A DNA stretch of 64,000 bases from assembly GCF_032362555.1 (NCBI RefSeq), contig NC_083520.1:3224001-3288000 (forward strand). The letters are read 5' to 3'. A program made the translations under genes and the position numbers. The first letter of the stretch is position 1; each line of letters opens with the position of its first letter. Below, piece by piece: positions 12,454-24,087 of the stretch. The DNA comes from Amyelois transitella. Its lineage: Eukaryota > Arthropoda > Insecta > Lepidoptera > Pyralidae. The notes below the pieces were generated by a model. That model was not told the origin of the DNA and did not search any database. It saw nothing but the letters and a program-made list of their open reading frames with translations.

Positions 12454-15400
12454 TTACTGTTGCGGTAACATGTGCCTCCACGCGGCTTCGTACTTGGCGT
12501 GCGCAGTACTACAAGCTGATTTGCTGGCTTCCACCACGCTTAGGGGGAACGGCTCGCTCTGGGGAAGAGGAAAATATACATATATACAAACATATAATCA
12601 TGTGACACGTGTGCCGTGTGGTTCCCGGCACCATTACGAAAAATAATAGGACCACTCCATCTCTTTCCCATGGATGTCGTAAAAAACGACTAAGGGATAG
12701 GCTTATAAACTTGGGATTCCTCTTTTAGGCGATGGGCTAGCAACCTTTCACTATTTGAATCTCAATTCTATCATTAAGCCAAATAGCTGAACGTGGCCAT
12801 TCAGTATTTTCAAGACTGTTGGCTCTGTCTACCCCGCAAGGGATATAGACGTGACCATATGTATGTATGTATATAATCACGTCTTTATCCCTTACTGGGT
12901 AGACACAGCTAAGAGTCTTTCAAAAACTGAAAGTCCACGTTCAACTGTCTGGCTTAATGATAATATTAAGATTCAAATAGTGACAGGTTGCTAGCCTATC
13001 GCCTAAAAGTGAAATCCCAAGTTCATTAGCATTTCCCTTCGCCTTATACGATATCTATGGGATCAGATGGAGTGATCCTATTCTTAAAGTGACGAGAACC
13101 ACAAGGCATACAAAAGAATATAATAAATATAATATAATAAATAAACATTTTTATATTTGGCCGGTCGCGTTCACAACTTCTCTGGTGAGGAGCCCGGTAT
13201 GTGCTTATTTAAACCATGATCCTAATTGGGTAAGACAGGTTTTTATACGAAGCGACACTCGTCTGACCACAGCAAGTTATGAATATATGCGATCAAAACT
13301 AACATTGTCACTTATCTCTCTTTAAATCTTTGCGTGTTTCCGGTTGTACCCACTGCAATGTTTCGGGCCCCGGGTTCGTTTTTTATAACAATAGGCTACC
13401 CCCGCGTTTGCGCCTGCGCAAAACCAATAATCCCGCCGAATTTCAGTTTCAGCGGCAATTTTGCTTAATTGTTAGCGGATGCCTACATCGTAATAGTAAT
13501 TATTTGCATGTCAAATTTAAGCCTGATCGGTAAACTAGTTTAGGCTGTAGGTTGATAGTTCAGTCACATTTCCATTTGATATTAGCATTAGCTTTCAACT
13601 CTATCTCTGTGCCAAATTTAATCAAAATCGGTTCAGTGGTTCAGACGTGAAAGCGTAACAGACAGACAGACATGCTTTCGCATTAATAATATTAATAGGT
13701 ATTAAGGATTGCTGCAGTGCAGTTCGTTACCGCTTCTTCTGCACTGACGCCTTGGAAGCGGCAGTAAACTTAGTTTTAAGTAATTAATTTGACGTCAACC
13801 AATGTTGTGAAACCAAACGTTTTGACAATTATTAAGCGATATGACTATCCCATAATAATGAACAAAAATTTTGAATTTTAGAAGTTTATTTTTTGTGCCG
13901 TGCCGTGCCGTGTGGTTCCCGGCACCAATACAAAAAAGAATAGGACCAAGGCGACTAAGGGATAGGCTTACAAACTTGAGATTCTTTTTTAGGCGATGGG
14001 CTAGCAACCTCGCAAAGTCACTATTTGAATCTCAATTCTATCATTAAGCCAAATAGCTGAACGTGGCCATTCAGTCCTTTCAAGACTGTTGGCTCTGTCT
14101 ACCCCACAAGGGATATAGACGTGAACATATGTTTGTATGTTATGTTTATGTATTTTTTTTTTGAACACTCACTGTATGCAGGCTGTAAGCCCTCTCGACG
14201 GCCGCAATGAACCGCTCCAATTCCGTGCTACTTGCGAACACCAAAGCCAGGCCGGCGCCGCGCTCGCGAGCTTCGCACACGCTCCACTCCTGTTACACAA
14301 ACATATACGTATAATATAGTCACGTCTATGTGCCTTGCGGGGTAAACAGAGGCAGCAGTCTTGAAAGACTGAAGGGGCCACGTCCAGCTTATGATGAAAA
14401 TATTGACAGGTTGCTAACTAGAGGAATTCAAAGTTTATAAGCAAATCCCTTAGTAGCCTTTTTCGACAAGCATGAGAAAGATATGGATGAAAATATGGAT
14501 GGAGTGGTTCTATTCTTAAGTGCTGGAAACGGACATTGTACGACACGTCCATATTCCATACGAGTTAGACGGAGCAAATAGTGTAAGACTGAATGATCAC
14601 GTTCGGCCTGGTTGCTTGCCCATTGCCTCAAAGAAGAATCCAAAGTTAATTAGTAGTGATTTAAGTAACGTTTATAATCTGCCGTGCCGTGTGGTTCCCG
14701 GCACCAATACAAAAAATAATAGGACCACTCCATCTCTTTCCCATGGATGTCGTAAAAGGCGACTAAGGGATAGGCTTACAAACTTGGGATTCTTTTTTAG
14801 GCGATGGCCCAGCAACCTGTCACTAGTTGAATCTCAATTCTATCATTAAGCCAAATAGCTGAACGTGGCCATTTAGTCTTTCAAGACTGTTGGCTCTGTC
14901 TACCCCGCAAGGGATATAGACGTGACCATATGTATGTATGTTTATAATCTGAACTCACCAAACAGCACCAGTTCTCGTCTGTGTCGGGTATTTTGAAAGC
15001 TGTCAGGTTCTTTATAGACCCGCACGCCATTATCTCCACGTCCGTTCGCATTTCCTCCAAATATTCTGAGAACAACAAAAAAAACTCTTTCAAGTATTAT
15101 ATTTTAATCTATACATTTATATTTTTTTAAAGTATTATACTTTGATCCATACATTTATTAAATTTGTATCGAAAGACATTAATTTCTATTGAGCAAATTT
15201 AAAGAAATTTAGTACAGATAAAGTGGACCTTAAGCGGTGAAATGGCGCACCCCGGACTTCTAGACGCATCCTGGCTTCTAACGAGTTGAAGATGTAATCA
15301 AACAGGTTAAAACTGTAACGTTCTATATATTATGTAAAGTCACATACTTTTCTTTCACAAAAAAAAATCCGGTAAAATATAAGTATAACAACAACAACAT

Positions 15401-18400
15401 AAAGACAAAGCTGCAGGAAAATTAATACAAAATGGGATTTTATAACTGATTTTTAACTTTCGTTGCATTTTACTATTTATTTATCTATACTAATATTATA
15501 AAGCTGAAGAGTTTGTTTGTTTGAACGCGCTAATCTCAGGCACTACTGGTTCGAATTGAAAAATTTTGTGTTGAATAGACCATTTATCGAGGAAGGCTTT
15601 GGGCTATTTCAGTAACATCACGCTGCAACTATAAGGAGCAAAGAAATAATGGAATATGTAAAAAACAGGGAAAATTATTCATCCTTGAGGGCTTCAATGA
15701 TGCTCAAAATAACTATTCCACGCGGACGAAGTCGTGTGCACAGCTTGTAAATAATACATATATTAAACGCGCATTGTTGACCGCACGTGGTCGCTTGGTG
15801 ACCACGGATCATTGTGACATGATTCGAAACGTCCGAAATAAAGTAAAGAAACCTTACGTGCTCGTTCAATACCTTTATTATTCATAAACGGGATTTTATT
15901 TCAAATTACATTAGGTATTCTATTTCTTGGACAAGTCAGTACTTAAATAATTTACTAAACATAACAATGTAAAACGCAATACTGTTAACATATCAAATGA
16001 AAGCGAGTTTCATTCAAAGAAATTAGAAAGCAAAATTATGTTGATTAATTAGAGTAGAACTATTTTATTATTGTGTGCCCACCTTATAATAAATTCATGA
16101 GGAAACTAATTTATATCATCATAGCTTATACCTATACTTTACATGCTGTTTAAGATTATGCATTTTAACTGCCTTTTTGACAAATATAAAATTTTTATGC
16201 ACTAGTGTTTAAAATATAATCCTCTTCTTGATTCGTCTTTAAAAATCCCTTTATATAAGTAATTCTTTCCTTAAAATAGAAAAAAAATGTGAGAACGGCT
16301 GAATGACGCATAGCTAAAACTATAAAACTTAGAATAACTATAAATATCCTGAACTAATCCGGCACGTCCTGGCGAAAGCTCAGGTCAAGAATACGATTAA
16401 GGCCCAGGGTATAAGTCATGGATCTTAACTTTAGTCCTTATCACCTCTGAGCAAAGTATCTGAGCCTCTCTCCTTGACGTAGGCGAATGCTTAGTGATCC
16501 TGTGTGACGTCACAACTGCGCACACACTGTGTCTCACTACATCATTCCGATATCTATGGAGCTACCATTATATAATCAGTATTACCTCTGAGCAAAGTAT
16601 CTGAGCCTCTCTCCTTGAGGTAGGCGGCCGTTCCGTGCACGAAGGCGACATCCAGCGTGTCCCGGAGGCTGACCACGTCCTGTGACGTCACCAGTACAGT
16701 GCACGCGGCGGGAACACCGCCGGATAACGGGTCCACTTTCTTCGCACCATCTTTTTCTTCTAAAGCCTGGAATTAATATATTTCTTAGTGGTATATGGAT
16801 TAGTCGAGACTTATACATCGTCGACGAAAAGTTAATATTAAACAGTGTTTTAATCATCTAGTAGTATCTTCAGTTACCTGAGCAGCATGAAGCAGTAATG
16901 ATTGCAGCCAAGACGAGGCGGTAGGGTCATCAGGTGCCGCAAGAAGTAGCCGCGTGGACTCCATAGCGATTTCGAAGCAATGGGGTCTACGGGACGCGTC
17001 CATGTGGCGTCTCACGCCTAGTGCCGATCGTAACGCTATGCTGTTCGGCAGGGGGGTGCTGCCGTCTGGCGAGTGAGGACCCCATTGAAGGACTCCAGCC
17101 CTAGGTACAAGAGTAACGTGTTAAAATTTTGCGTTCAAAACTGAAACGTTGAACTGACTTTTAAACTCTGCTGTGTGATTCCTGGCACCTAGAAAAAAAA
17201 ACATCTTTTTTCTATTGGTGCCGGGAACCACACCACCACCACTCCATCTCTTTCCGATGGATGTCAAAAAAGGCGACTAAGTGATAGGCTAATATACTTG
17301 GGATCCTTTTTTTAGGCGATGGGCTAGCAATCTAAACAATAAAGTTGAAATAAATAATAAACTTACCTAAGTAGGAAGTAGCAGGGCTCGAATCGTTTGC
17401 TCTTATCGGTTCTGCACATCAAGTAGCCTTCAAGCGGCGGAGCGAAGGCGCCGGGGGCTTCAATGAGACTGTCGCCTGCGTCGCCCGAGCAAGCGCGACC
17501 GTAGAACAGGACTTGTGGTACCTGGGAACAATTAAAATATTTTTTATTAATTCATTCATCATTGCAAAAAACATGTGAACGGCGCTATCCGACCGAGTGA
17601 TGTAGGATGTATAGAAAGTTTGGGTAGGAGGTATACAATAAAGATAGTTATTTGATTGAACTACAGGAAAAAATCCAGCATGATATTAACCACAACTAAA
17701 TATAGGACTTTCTAACGATTTATATTTTAAGCAGTTAGGAGCTAAAGCTTCCACCATCTCCATGCAATAAAGTCATCAAACCCTAGCTGGTTCACAAATA
17801 TATGTTATTATAATTTTGTCTTCATATCTATTGTTTGAGTTAAGTAGTTCAGACAATAGTCATCTTCAAAACAAAGCTTAATTCTATTGACTACCCAGTC
17901 AATAGAATTAAGCTTTGTTTTCGTTTTTTCAGTTCGAAAAACATAAACTATTACCCATAGTTTATGTTTTTCGAACTAAAAATATATTATGATCACAGTA
18001 AGAGGCGTATACGTATAAAAAAAAATGAGAAATATGTTTTAATAAGGGATTTCTAAACAACAGTGATTATATTATTAGAACTATGTATCACATATGTTTT
18101 TTACAATAATAGTAAAATAATTAATGTTAAAGTTTGAGATATATCATTAATTACTATTACATTATTTTTAAGGGTAAATGTCCTTTAAATTACATAGTAA
18201 CAGATAAATATAAAAATTAAATAATATTTATTTCAATGAACTTCAAGTGTTATGTTAAATGTGTTATTGTTATTAAATGACTGCTGTGATAAGGAACATA
18301 TCATTGACATTTTTATCTGTCTGAAATATAATACCAAGGTTGGAGTGATGTTAAAAATTTTAATTACTTTATAAGAAGACAGTTACAATTTTCCATATTT

Positions 18401-21400
18401 ATCGGAACACATAATCCTTCCTATAAAGGTTTATCAATATTTTGTTGATGTTTTAGTAGACCACTTATGTATAAACAGTAAGCTGTAAAAAGTAAGTTAG
18501 ATGTTCTTTTTACTATAGAAAGTTCTTACTTTCTTCTTTGAATGAACTAATTATGTCTCTATGCATTTAAAATTTAATGCATGTAGTCATTACACCACAT
18601 GAATTAAGAGTGTAAGTAATAGACTTTTTTTATTTAGGAGTTGTATTCAGTTTTCTTAAAATTCAGTTTTTCACAGCCCTTTGTGTTGTGAAGGACTGTA
18701 GGTTACCCAATCATTAAAAAAATGAAGTTTCATACATATTGAATTCATAACTTATATTACCAATGCCAGTCTGTCAGATTATATCAACATTTAAAAATTA
18801 TTCAAACTAAGGGAAAAGTTGGGATTCTTATGGAAGGTGATGGGCCAGCAATCTCACCATTTAAATAGGTGGGATATAGATTTGATTACATGTTATATAA
18901 GTATATTCAGTCTCGCTTTTTTTCTGGAAATTCCTACAGGAATGGGAAAAACGCGAATTTTGTTCAACACGGATGAACATATAGGCTAAAAGTGGTCCAG
19001 CAAATTATATAAATAACTTACACATTTCTCCCGCCGCTGCGTAGCAACAGCCGCCGCCAGCTGCCGGTAGTTGAGCGGCAGCATGGCGGGCGGTCGTGGT
19101 ATTCGAAGCGGCGAAGTTCGCGCGCTCCACTCTAGAGAGGACGCCAGCCGCGCCCCGAGCGAAGCCTCGGCGGTCACCACTGAGCACGCTATGTTGCCCG
19201 CCACGTCTATCACTTGAATGTACTGGCCATCAGGACCAACCTGTAGACAAAAAAAAATTGTTGAATACTGCTAGGAAGTGAATAGTTTGTAGACCAATTT
19301 TCTTTGAGGTGAGTTTGGGTTAGACAGGTCACTTAATTCTTTTTCAGCATGAACAATCTTTGAGGTCAAAAGCAAAGTATGAAATAGATAGCTAGCTGCT
19401 ATTACGATTGCGATTATTGCGACTATGACGAGGGAAATAATAATTTAGTCCTGGAGACTTATTTGACACCTGATGATGATAAGATTTAATTCAACTTACT
19501 GCAATAGCATCGAGTTCATTGTGTGGCAAGCGACACAGCATATCATACTCGGTGCCTCCGTGTTTGACACTCGCCACATAGAGAGCATAGTCCGTGATGA
19601 AAACCAGCAATGGTGACCACAATCCATCTTCCATATTATATGGTGATTGAACTTTCATCATCTGAAATTAAATTTTAATTGTAAATAATGATTGAAAATG
19701 ATAATTATAATGTTTTGGCTTTGTTTTGTTGTATGTTGTTACCAATTCAGACCAAAATGGCGGCTGCACAGCAAGCACTATTAGTGTGCAATGATTATGA
19801 ACCTCATCTACACAATTAGAGACCTCAACGCTACCTCCACATTCTTCCTAGAAGAAGCCTTTACATTGAGCAATGATACTATATAAAAGCAACAAAGTAT
19901 GATGATTTAAAATAAAACCTACCCTATGCAATGTCTCATTGGGATATGAAAAAATCTGCAGCCTCAACTTTTCATTGCATTCCATAGCCACATTATCCTC
20001 AAAACTATCAAAATATGATGGTTCATCAGCGGTAAGGAGCCGCACAGATAATCTTTTGTTTTCTATCACCTCCTTGTCTATGAGACGCGACATCCTCTCG
20101 GCTGAGTAGTGGAATGTATCCGACACACGTTTAAATGGAAAGATAATACTTGGGAAATGCTTCTCCATTCTAAGTTTAAATTGAAAAAATTTATTATTTT
20201 TAATCTTCAATTCTAGATCTTTTCTCTGACAAACATTTTTCAGGTATCTGTTCAGCATGGCAGACTTATTTGACTGCAGTTTGTTGTTAGCAGGACTATC
20301 AAAAAAGTCATCATTGAAATCATCGGCACCTTTCAAAGTAGAATTGTCAGTGTTTGAGCAGTTGTCACTATTATTGGCTGGTGCCTGTTCCTCAGCCAGT
20401 CTCTGAACTGTGGATGTTAATTTCCTACTGTATCTATTCACATTCTGTTTCTTAGGCGATGATAAGTGTTTGGGAATGCCATTTTTTAGTTCAGTTTCAT
20501 CTTGGACAGTCTTGTTGAATTGTCTTTTAGGAGTTGAAGTTCTACTTGAAGTATCTGATTTAGAAGAATTCAACTCATTTTTGCTTGAACTTGTCACTAA
20601 CTCCTTAACTGGTGTCGTCTCTGGTATCGGTACAAAGGTTTCTTTAGGTGCATCAAAAGCAGTTTGAAAGGTATCATGTACATAACTGTATGAAACTCCT
20701 TTATGCTCATAAACAGTACTTTCACAGTTGACAACATATTTGTTGCTGTGCGGGAAGGCATCAGATTTGTTAGTGGATTTCTTATCTAACTGGCTCTTCA
20801 TGTTCAAAGTGAGTTTGTGGCGAGGGGACCCCTCTTTGGGTGTTTGATTGCCAATAGGGTTTTTTGATGTTAATGTGACCTCCTTTGTTTGTTCAGATAT
20901 TAAAGTTTGGCCATTGAGATTTATTTCCACAAAGTCATCCTCATCGTCTATTTGAAATCCTGAATCTAGACTTTTTGATAACTTTTTATCCTGATTCACA
21001 TCACAAGGCAAAGCTTCAACAACATTATGTAGCTCTACACTTGTTTCTGGCAGACCTTTTTGTGGTGCAAAATTAAAATCAAAGCTTTTATAGAAACTCT
21101 TTAAAGAGCCTATAATATTATTTGTGTCTAATAAGTTCAAACCTTTTTTATTCTGTTTTCTTTCTTCCACTACATTGGTACTAATATAGCGTTTCTTCTT
21201 GAGTACAGATTTGACAGTGTTGGGGCTCTGGGAAACTTCTAGTGGCTTTTTCATGCGATCATGGGTCTGATCAATATCAGCCTCAGAGAAATAGGTTTTT
21301 CTCATAAATGGTACATGACTCTTATTTTCAAAACCATCACAGGAATATGATTTTTGGGCTTTATCACACTTCCTCTGTAGAAGATTATTCTCAGTTTTGT

Positions 21401-22481
21401 TAGAATTGGAGTGTGATGATGATGAATCACTGGAAGAGGTTTCTGAATCACAGCTAAAATTAGAGTCAGAACTATTTGAATCGCATCCATAGAGTTTTCC
21501 AGTTGGCCTACTTTCATTGTTGTTGTCTTTATCTGTGCTGTTCTGACTATTTTCATCCTGACAATACTCAAATATTCCACTTCTATCATTTTTAGCATCT
21601 CCATATGTCAGAATGTCGGACATAGTCTGTTGAGCAACATCCGCTGCATATTTGGGAGTCTGATCTCCAGAAGCACACCATGAAAACCTATCCATCACTG
21701 AATTCTTTTGTCTAAACTTTTCACAGCTTTCTGGACCATAAGATACAAATCCTCTCTCTATATGTATGTTATCTGTTTTAGTGTTATTAAGTATATCCTC
21801 ATGGAAAGAAACTCTCTTTTTCTGTGAACTTGGCCCACTTTGTGATTTCTTGCGACATCTACGCCTATACACTATATCTTCAGACAATGATTTTTTAGGT
21901 TCACTTGTCCTCAAGGCTGGTTTTTTTACTTCTTCGCTAATGACCTTTTCACTTTCTAATGCTTTTAGAACAACATCAGGTAGGTTTTCATATAAACTGG
22001 ACTTTTTGCTGGTTTCAACTAGTAATTCAGGGACTATGTCATCGGGAATACCCATGTTTTGGTTGTCAATGTCGCTACGAGTCATAACACTGCTTGTTGT
22101 GCTTCTGATCATGTCTTGAGAACAAGATGTTGGCGCGTCATATTGGCTATCACAAGCTAACTCCTCTGCACCTACTAGACTATGAGACATGAGCGCTTGG
22201 CTAGTGGCTTCTGAGGCTTCACTATCTAAACATAGAACACCACTATCACCAGGCGTATCAGCCAAACTACTAGTTGTGCTAGATATCAGGTGAGAGTTAG
22301 TCTGCAAGCATAGTTCCGTCGGTTTTCCCGCACCATCGACATTCTCCATCTTCGCAAATTGCAATATATCTTCAACGCCGTTCATCACCGCTGTCGCAAC
22401 AATAGTGTCGTCAGTTTTGTGGCGACGTTTGCTTTTATCGATCTCATTGCCTTTTATTTCACTGGCCTTGTCTACAGACAT
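12454..22481 (-). CDS. Large PH-domain protein, 9 exons, ~1275 aa (PLEKHM2/SKIP-like?)
   Basis: Exons in coding order: 22481-19923, 19661-19500, 19240-19022, 17521-17367, 17100-16878, 16766-16586, 15065-14959, 14289-14173, 12558-12454. All junctions are GT-AG and keep phase. An in-frame TGA upstream supports the ATG at 22481. Exon 1 codes for 853 residues that are mostly low complexity (Ser, Asn, Asp, Lys; a Ser-rich run near residue 340) and so probably disordered. Residues ~850-980 (e.g. VFITDYALYVASVKHGG) look folded. A PH domain spans ~1009-1106, opening with LEGYLMCRTDKSKRFEPCYF and closing with the conserved Trp of SSWLQSLL. A second PH-like end (LALVFASSTELERFIAAVE) lies near 1230. PH domains bind phosphoinositides or proteins at membranes. 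The identity of the family is uncertain: PLEKHM2 (SKIP) is a guess from layout only, and no RUN domain was seen. The gene is transcribed divergently from gp210, 1.6 kb away. Confidence 0.85.
12611..12872 (+). repeat. R1 interspersed repeat, full length
   Basis: It spans the GTGCCGTGTGGTTCCCGGCA head to the CATATGTATGTATGTA tail. It abuts the inverted copy at 12873-13108, tail to tail, in intron 8 of the PH-domain gene. Confidence 0.9.
12873..13108 (-). repeat. R1 interspersed repeat, diverged inverted copy
   Basis: It reads R1 backwards: ATCACGTCTTTATCCCTTAC, then GATTCAAATAGTGACAGGTT, then AGATGGAGTGATCCTATTCT. It is more diverged than its tail-to-tail partner, so it is probably older. Confidence 0.85.
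13165..13690. repeat. Retroelement-derived fragments
   Basis: The segment near 13235-13275 (ACGAAGCGACACTCGTCTGA) recurs at ~45010 and ~58450. The segment near 13605-13690 (CCAAATTTAATCAAAATCGG, then AACAGACAGACAGACATGC) is a motif common in insect retroelement 3' regions. The family is not assigned. Confidence 0.4.
13711..13880 (-). repeat. R2 interspersed repeat
   Basis: Inverse orientation of the R2 element: it begins GCTGCAGTGCAGTTCGTTAC and ends in the AATAATGAACAAAAATTTTG block. An R1 copy follows after ~25 bp. Confidence 0.75.
13905..14140 (+). repeat. R1 interspersed repeat with internal deletion
   Basis: The head and tail are typical of R1, but the CTCCATCTCTTTCCCATGG segment is missing between TAGGACCA and AGGCGACTAAGG. 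It ends just upstream (on the plus strand) of exon 8 of the PH-domain gene. Confidence 0.85.
14300..14530 (-). repeat. R1 interspersed repeat, diverged
   Basis: Inverted R1, recognisable from TAGTCACGTCTATGTGCCTT, AGTCTTGAAAGACTGAAGGG, TGACAGGTTGCTA and AGATATGGATG...GGAGTGG. It starts ten bases from the acceptor of exon 8 of the PH-domain gene. Confidence 0.75.
14685..14943 (+). repeat. R1 interspersed repeat, full length
   Basis: A complete copy with the GTGCCGTGTGGTTCCCGGCA head and the CATATGTATGTATGTTT tail. The tail ends 15 bp from the donor side of exon 7 of the PH-domain gene. Confidence 0.9.
15483..15755 (+). mobile_element. Nonautonomous Helitron-like element
   Basis: It begins TCTATACTAATATTATAAAG and contains GAACGCGCTAATCTCAGGCA and TTTATCGAGGAAGGCTTTGG. 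It ends CCACGCGGACGAAGTCGTG with a short GC hairpin near the 3' end, then ACAGCTTG. It resembles a widespread lepidopteran Helitron-type family from memory. The expected CTAG-like terminus is altered. It lies in intron 6 of the PH-domain gene. Confidence 0.55.
16443..16526 (-). pseudogene. Relic partial duplicate of PH-gene exon 6
   Basis: 38 bases at 16443-16480 are nearly identical to the 3' end of real exon 6 plus its donor (16584-16621). The reading frame still encodes KERGSDTLLRG before a GT donor (GTGATA). Further upstream only a shorter, diverged match remains (TGACGTCAC context), so part of the exon copy is deleted. It is probably a non-functional tandem duplication. Confidence 0.7.
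17171..17336 (+). repeat. R1 interspersed repeat, rearranged head
   Basis: The 5' ~20 bp (TGTGTGATTCCTGGCACC) is followed by its own inverted form (GGTGCCGGGAACCACAC). The R1 body follows and is truncated after GGGCTAGCAATC. It lies in intron 4 of the PH-domain gene. Confidence 0.7.
17868..17921. repeat. Perfect 25-bp hairpin
   Basis: The arms 17868-17892 and 17897-17921 are exact reverse complements with a 4-nt ACCC loop. It lies in intron 3 of the PH-domain gene, ten bases from a second hairpin. Confidence 0.85.
17931..17977. repeat. Perfect 21-bp hairpin
   Basis: The arms 17931-17951 and 17957-17977 are exact reverse complements with a 5-nt loop TACCC. It shares the ACCC loop core with the neighbouring hairpin but has unrelated arms. 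Confidence 0.85.
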
Positions 22482-22901
22482 GATGACTTGTAACGCTGCT
22501 ATACTTGTTCATATAAAATTTCACGAAAATAACTGCGTTAAAAACATTCAGATTGGGCTAACAACTGTGTCCAATAATTTTTATATTAGAATTCAAAACG
22601 TAAAATACGACACAGAAATACGACGAACACACAGAAGCCATCTTTAGTATTATATTATGACAATGACATTTGCGTTTACGTTTCCTACTTTAATGACATG
22701 ACATTTGACAATACTTATGACAGATTTAGTTCATCTGCACCAGTCATTTAATACGCCTTAATCCTGTAAAGCTTATGATCTTAAGCTCTAGATATAGGTA
22801 CAGAGTTAAATATAGTGTACGTCTTCTGAAAGATCTTGCTGTTGTCAAGATATTGAAATAACTAATTATTGAAGGAATTGAAGATGTCAATAAGTAGAAG
22901 T

Positions 22902-23240
22902 GTGCCGTGTGGATCCCGGCACTTATAAAAAAAAGAATAGGACCACTCCAGTAGTTATAATTAGATTTCAATTATGTGACGTCAATAAGTGATACCTTGT
23001 ATCCAATTTTGAAAATAAATCTATTCTATTCTATTCCATCTCGTTCCCATGTATGTCGTAAAAGACGACTACGAGATAGCTTTATAAATTTGGGATTTAT
23101 TTTCAGGCGATGGGCTAGCAACCTGTCACTTTTTGAATCTCAATTTTATCATTAAGCCGAACAGCTTATCAGTATTTTCAAGACTGTTGGCTCTGTCTAC
23201 CCTGCAAGAGATATAGACGTGGCTATGTGTATGTATGTAA
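22902..23240 (+). repeat. R1 interspersed repeat split by an insertion
   Basis: The R1 head runs to GACCACTCC (22949) and the body resumes at CATCTCGTTCCCATG (23036). The 86 bp between them are a separate retroposon tail. Confidence 0.85.
22950..23035 (+). mobile_element. 5'-truncated retroposon tail with (TATTC)n end
   Basis: The insert ends GAAAATAAATCTATTCTATT plus a further CTATTC, an AATAAA-like signal followed by a pentamer repeat as in insect LINE 3' ends. It interrupts an R1 copy cleanly. Confidence 0.6.
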
Positions 23241-23331
23241 ACATCACTTACTGTCGGTCTGTTCAAAATATGACTGTTGGTCGGATCAAATTTTCATTGG
23301 GTCAAATCCCTACGGTCTTGGAAACTGTCAG

Positions 23332-23944
23332 TAGGGATGTGACATTGCTGATAAAAAATTGATTTTTTTATAATCGATTTATTTTTTAAGTATGAAAAAT
23401 CGATTAACAAATAATCGATTTTATTATATTGATAGACCTTTCTTAATTTTTCAATTTATGTCAAAATAAATGCCATATACATTATATCAATAGATTTATT
23501 AATTAAAAATAAACAACAGAAACAGCAAGTTCTTATATAATCAACACAAATTAAAGTTTTTAACAATCAAGTTTGAAAAATGAAGTTTCAGCAACGAATA
23601 ATGAATAAAATATCAACCGAATGTCGGTAAAATACTATTCATCGACTAATTCCATCTAGAGAATGTTTGATTAAATTAATCATCTAAACTGTTTTAAGAG
23701 CAAAGAAAGAATGCACAGATGGCGTTAATGTAATATTATGGAGCTTTGATAGTATTCTTTGGCAGTTCGCGTTCCGGGCTCCAAGCCAGAAGACAAAAAC
23801 GTAATGTCGGAGTGCATTAATTGTATGATTATAAAAATCGATTTTTAATCGATTATTAATTTAAAAAAAATCACGTATAAAAATCGGTTTTTTACTTTAA
23901 AAAAATCGATTTTTTCCATAATCGATTTTTTTTTCACATTCCTA
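23332..23944. mobile_element. Nonautonomous hAT-type MITE with 8-bp TSD
   Basis: The 613-bp element is bounded by an exact 8-bp direct repeat, ACTGTCAG (23324-23331 and 23945-23952). The termini are imperfect inverted repeats: TAGGGATGTGA at the left, and TCACATTCCTA at the right (TAGGAATGTGA on the other strand). Both subterminal regions are packed with AATCGATT palindromes in A/T runs. There is no coding capacity. An 8-bp TSD and TAGGG-type ends fit the hAT superfamily. It lies ~140 bp upstream of the gp210 start codon. Confidence 0.85.
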
Positions 23945-24087
23945 ACTGTCAGTGTCAGAAACAAAATAGCGCCGCGCCGCTTTGTTTAGATATCTGATAG
24001 AGGTTATGTGCTTGCTAACCGAACCAAAATTTTTTGTTTAAAAAATTGTTATTAGTAATAATGTGCAAATTGTAATTGCTAGTTAAC

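Larger units (their letters stand above)
22482..24087. promoter_or_regulatory. Divergent intergenic region between PH gene and gp210
   Basis: 1.6 kb between oppositely directed start codons, so it must hold both promoters. About half is transposon: an interrupted R1 copy (22902-23240) and a hAT-type MITE (23332-23944). The GC-richer stretch at ~23950-24000 just upstream of gp210 is the most likely core promoter area. No clear TATA box was identified. Confidence 0.4.

Noticed and set aside
14428-14849. Open frames over 14.4-14.85 kb
   Set aside because: They lie across two R1 repeat copies and recur wherever R1 recurs (e.g. 25.5, 37.4 and 44.7 kb).
17868-17977. Hairpins as transcription terminators or microRNA precursors
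   Set aside because: Intrinsic terminators do not apply to a eukaryotic gene, and perfectly paired AT-rich arms with 4-5-nt loops are unlike typical pre-miRNAs.
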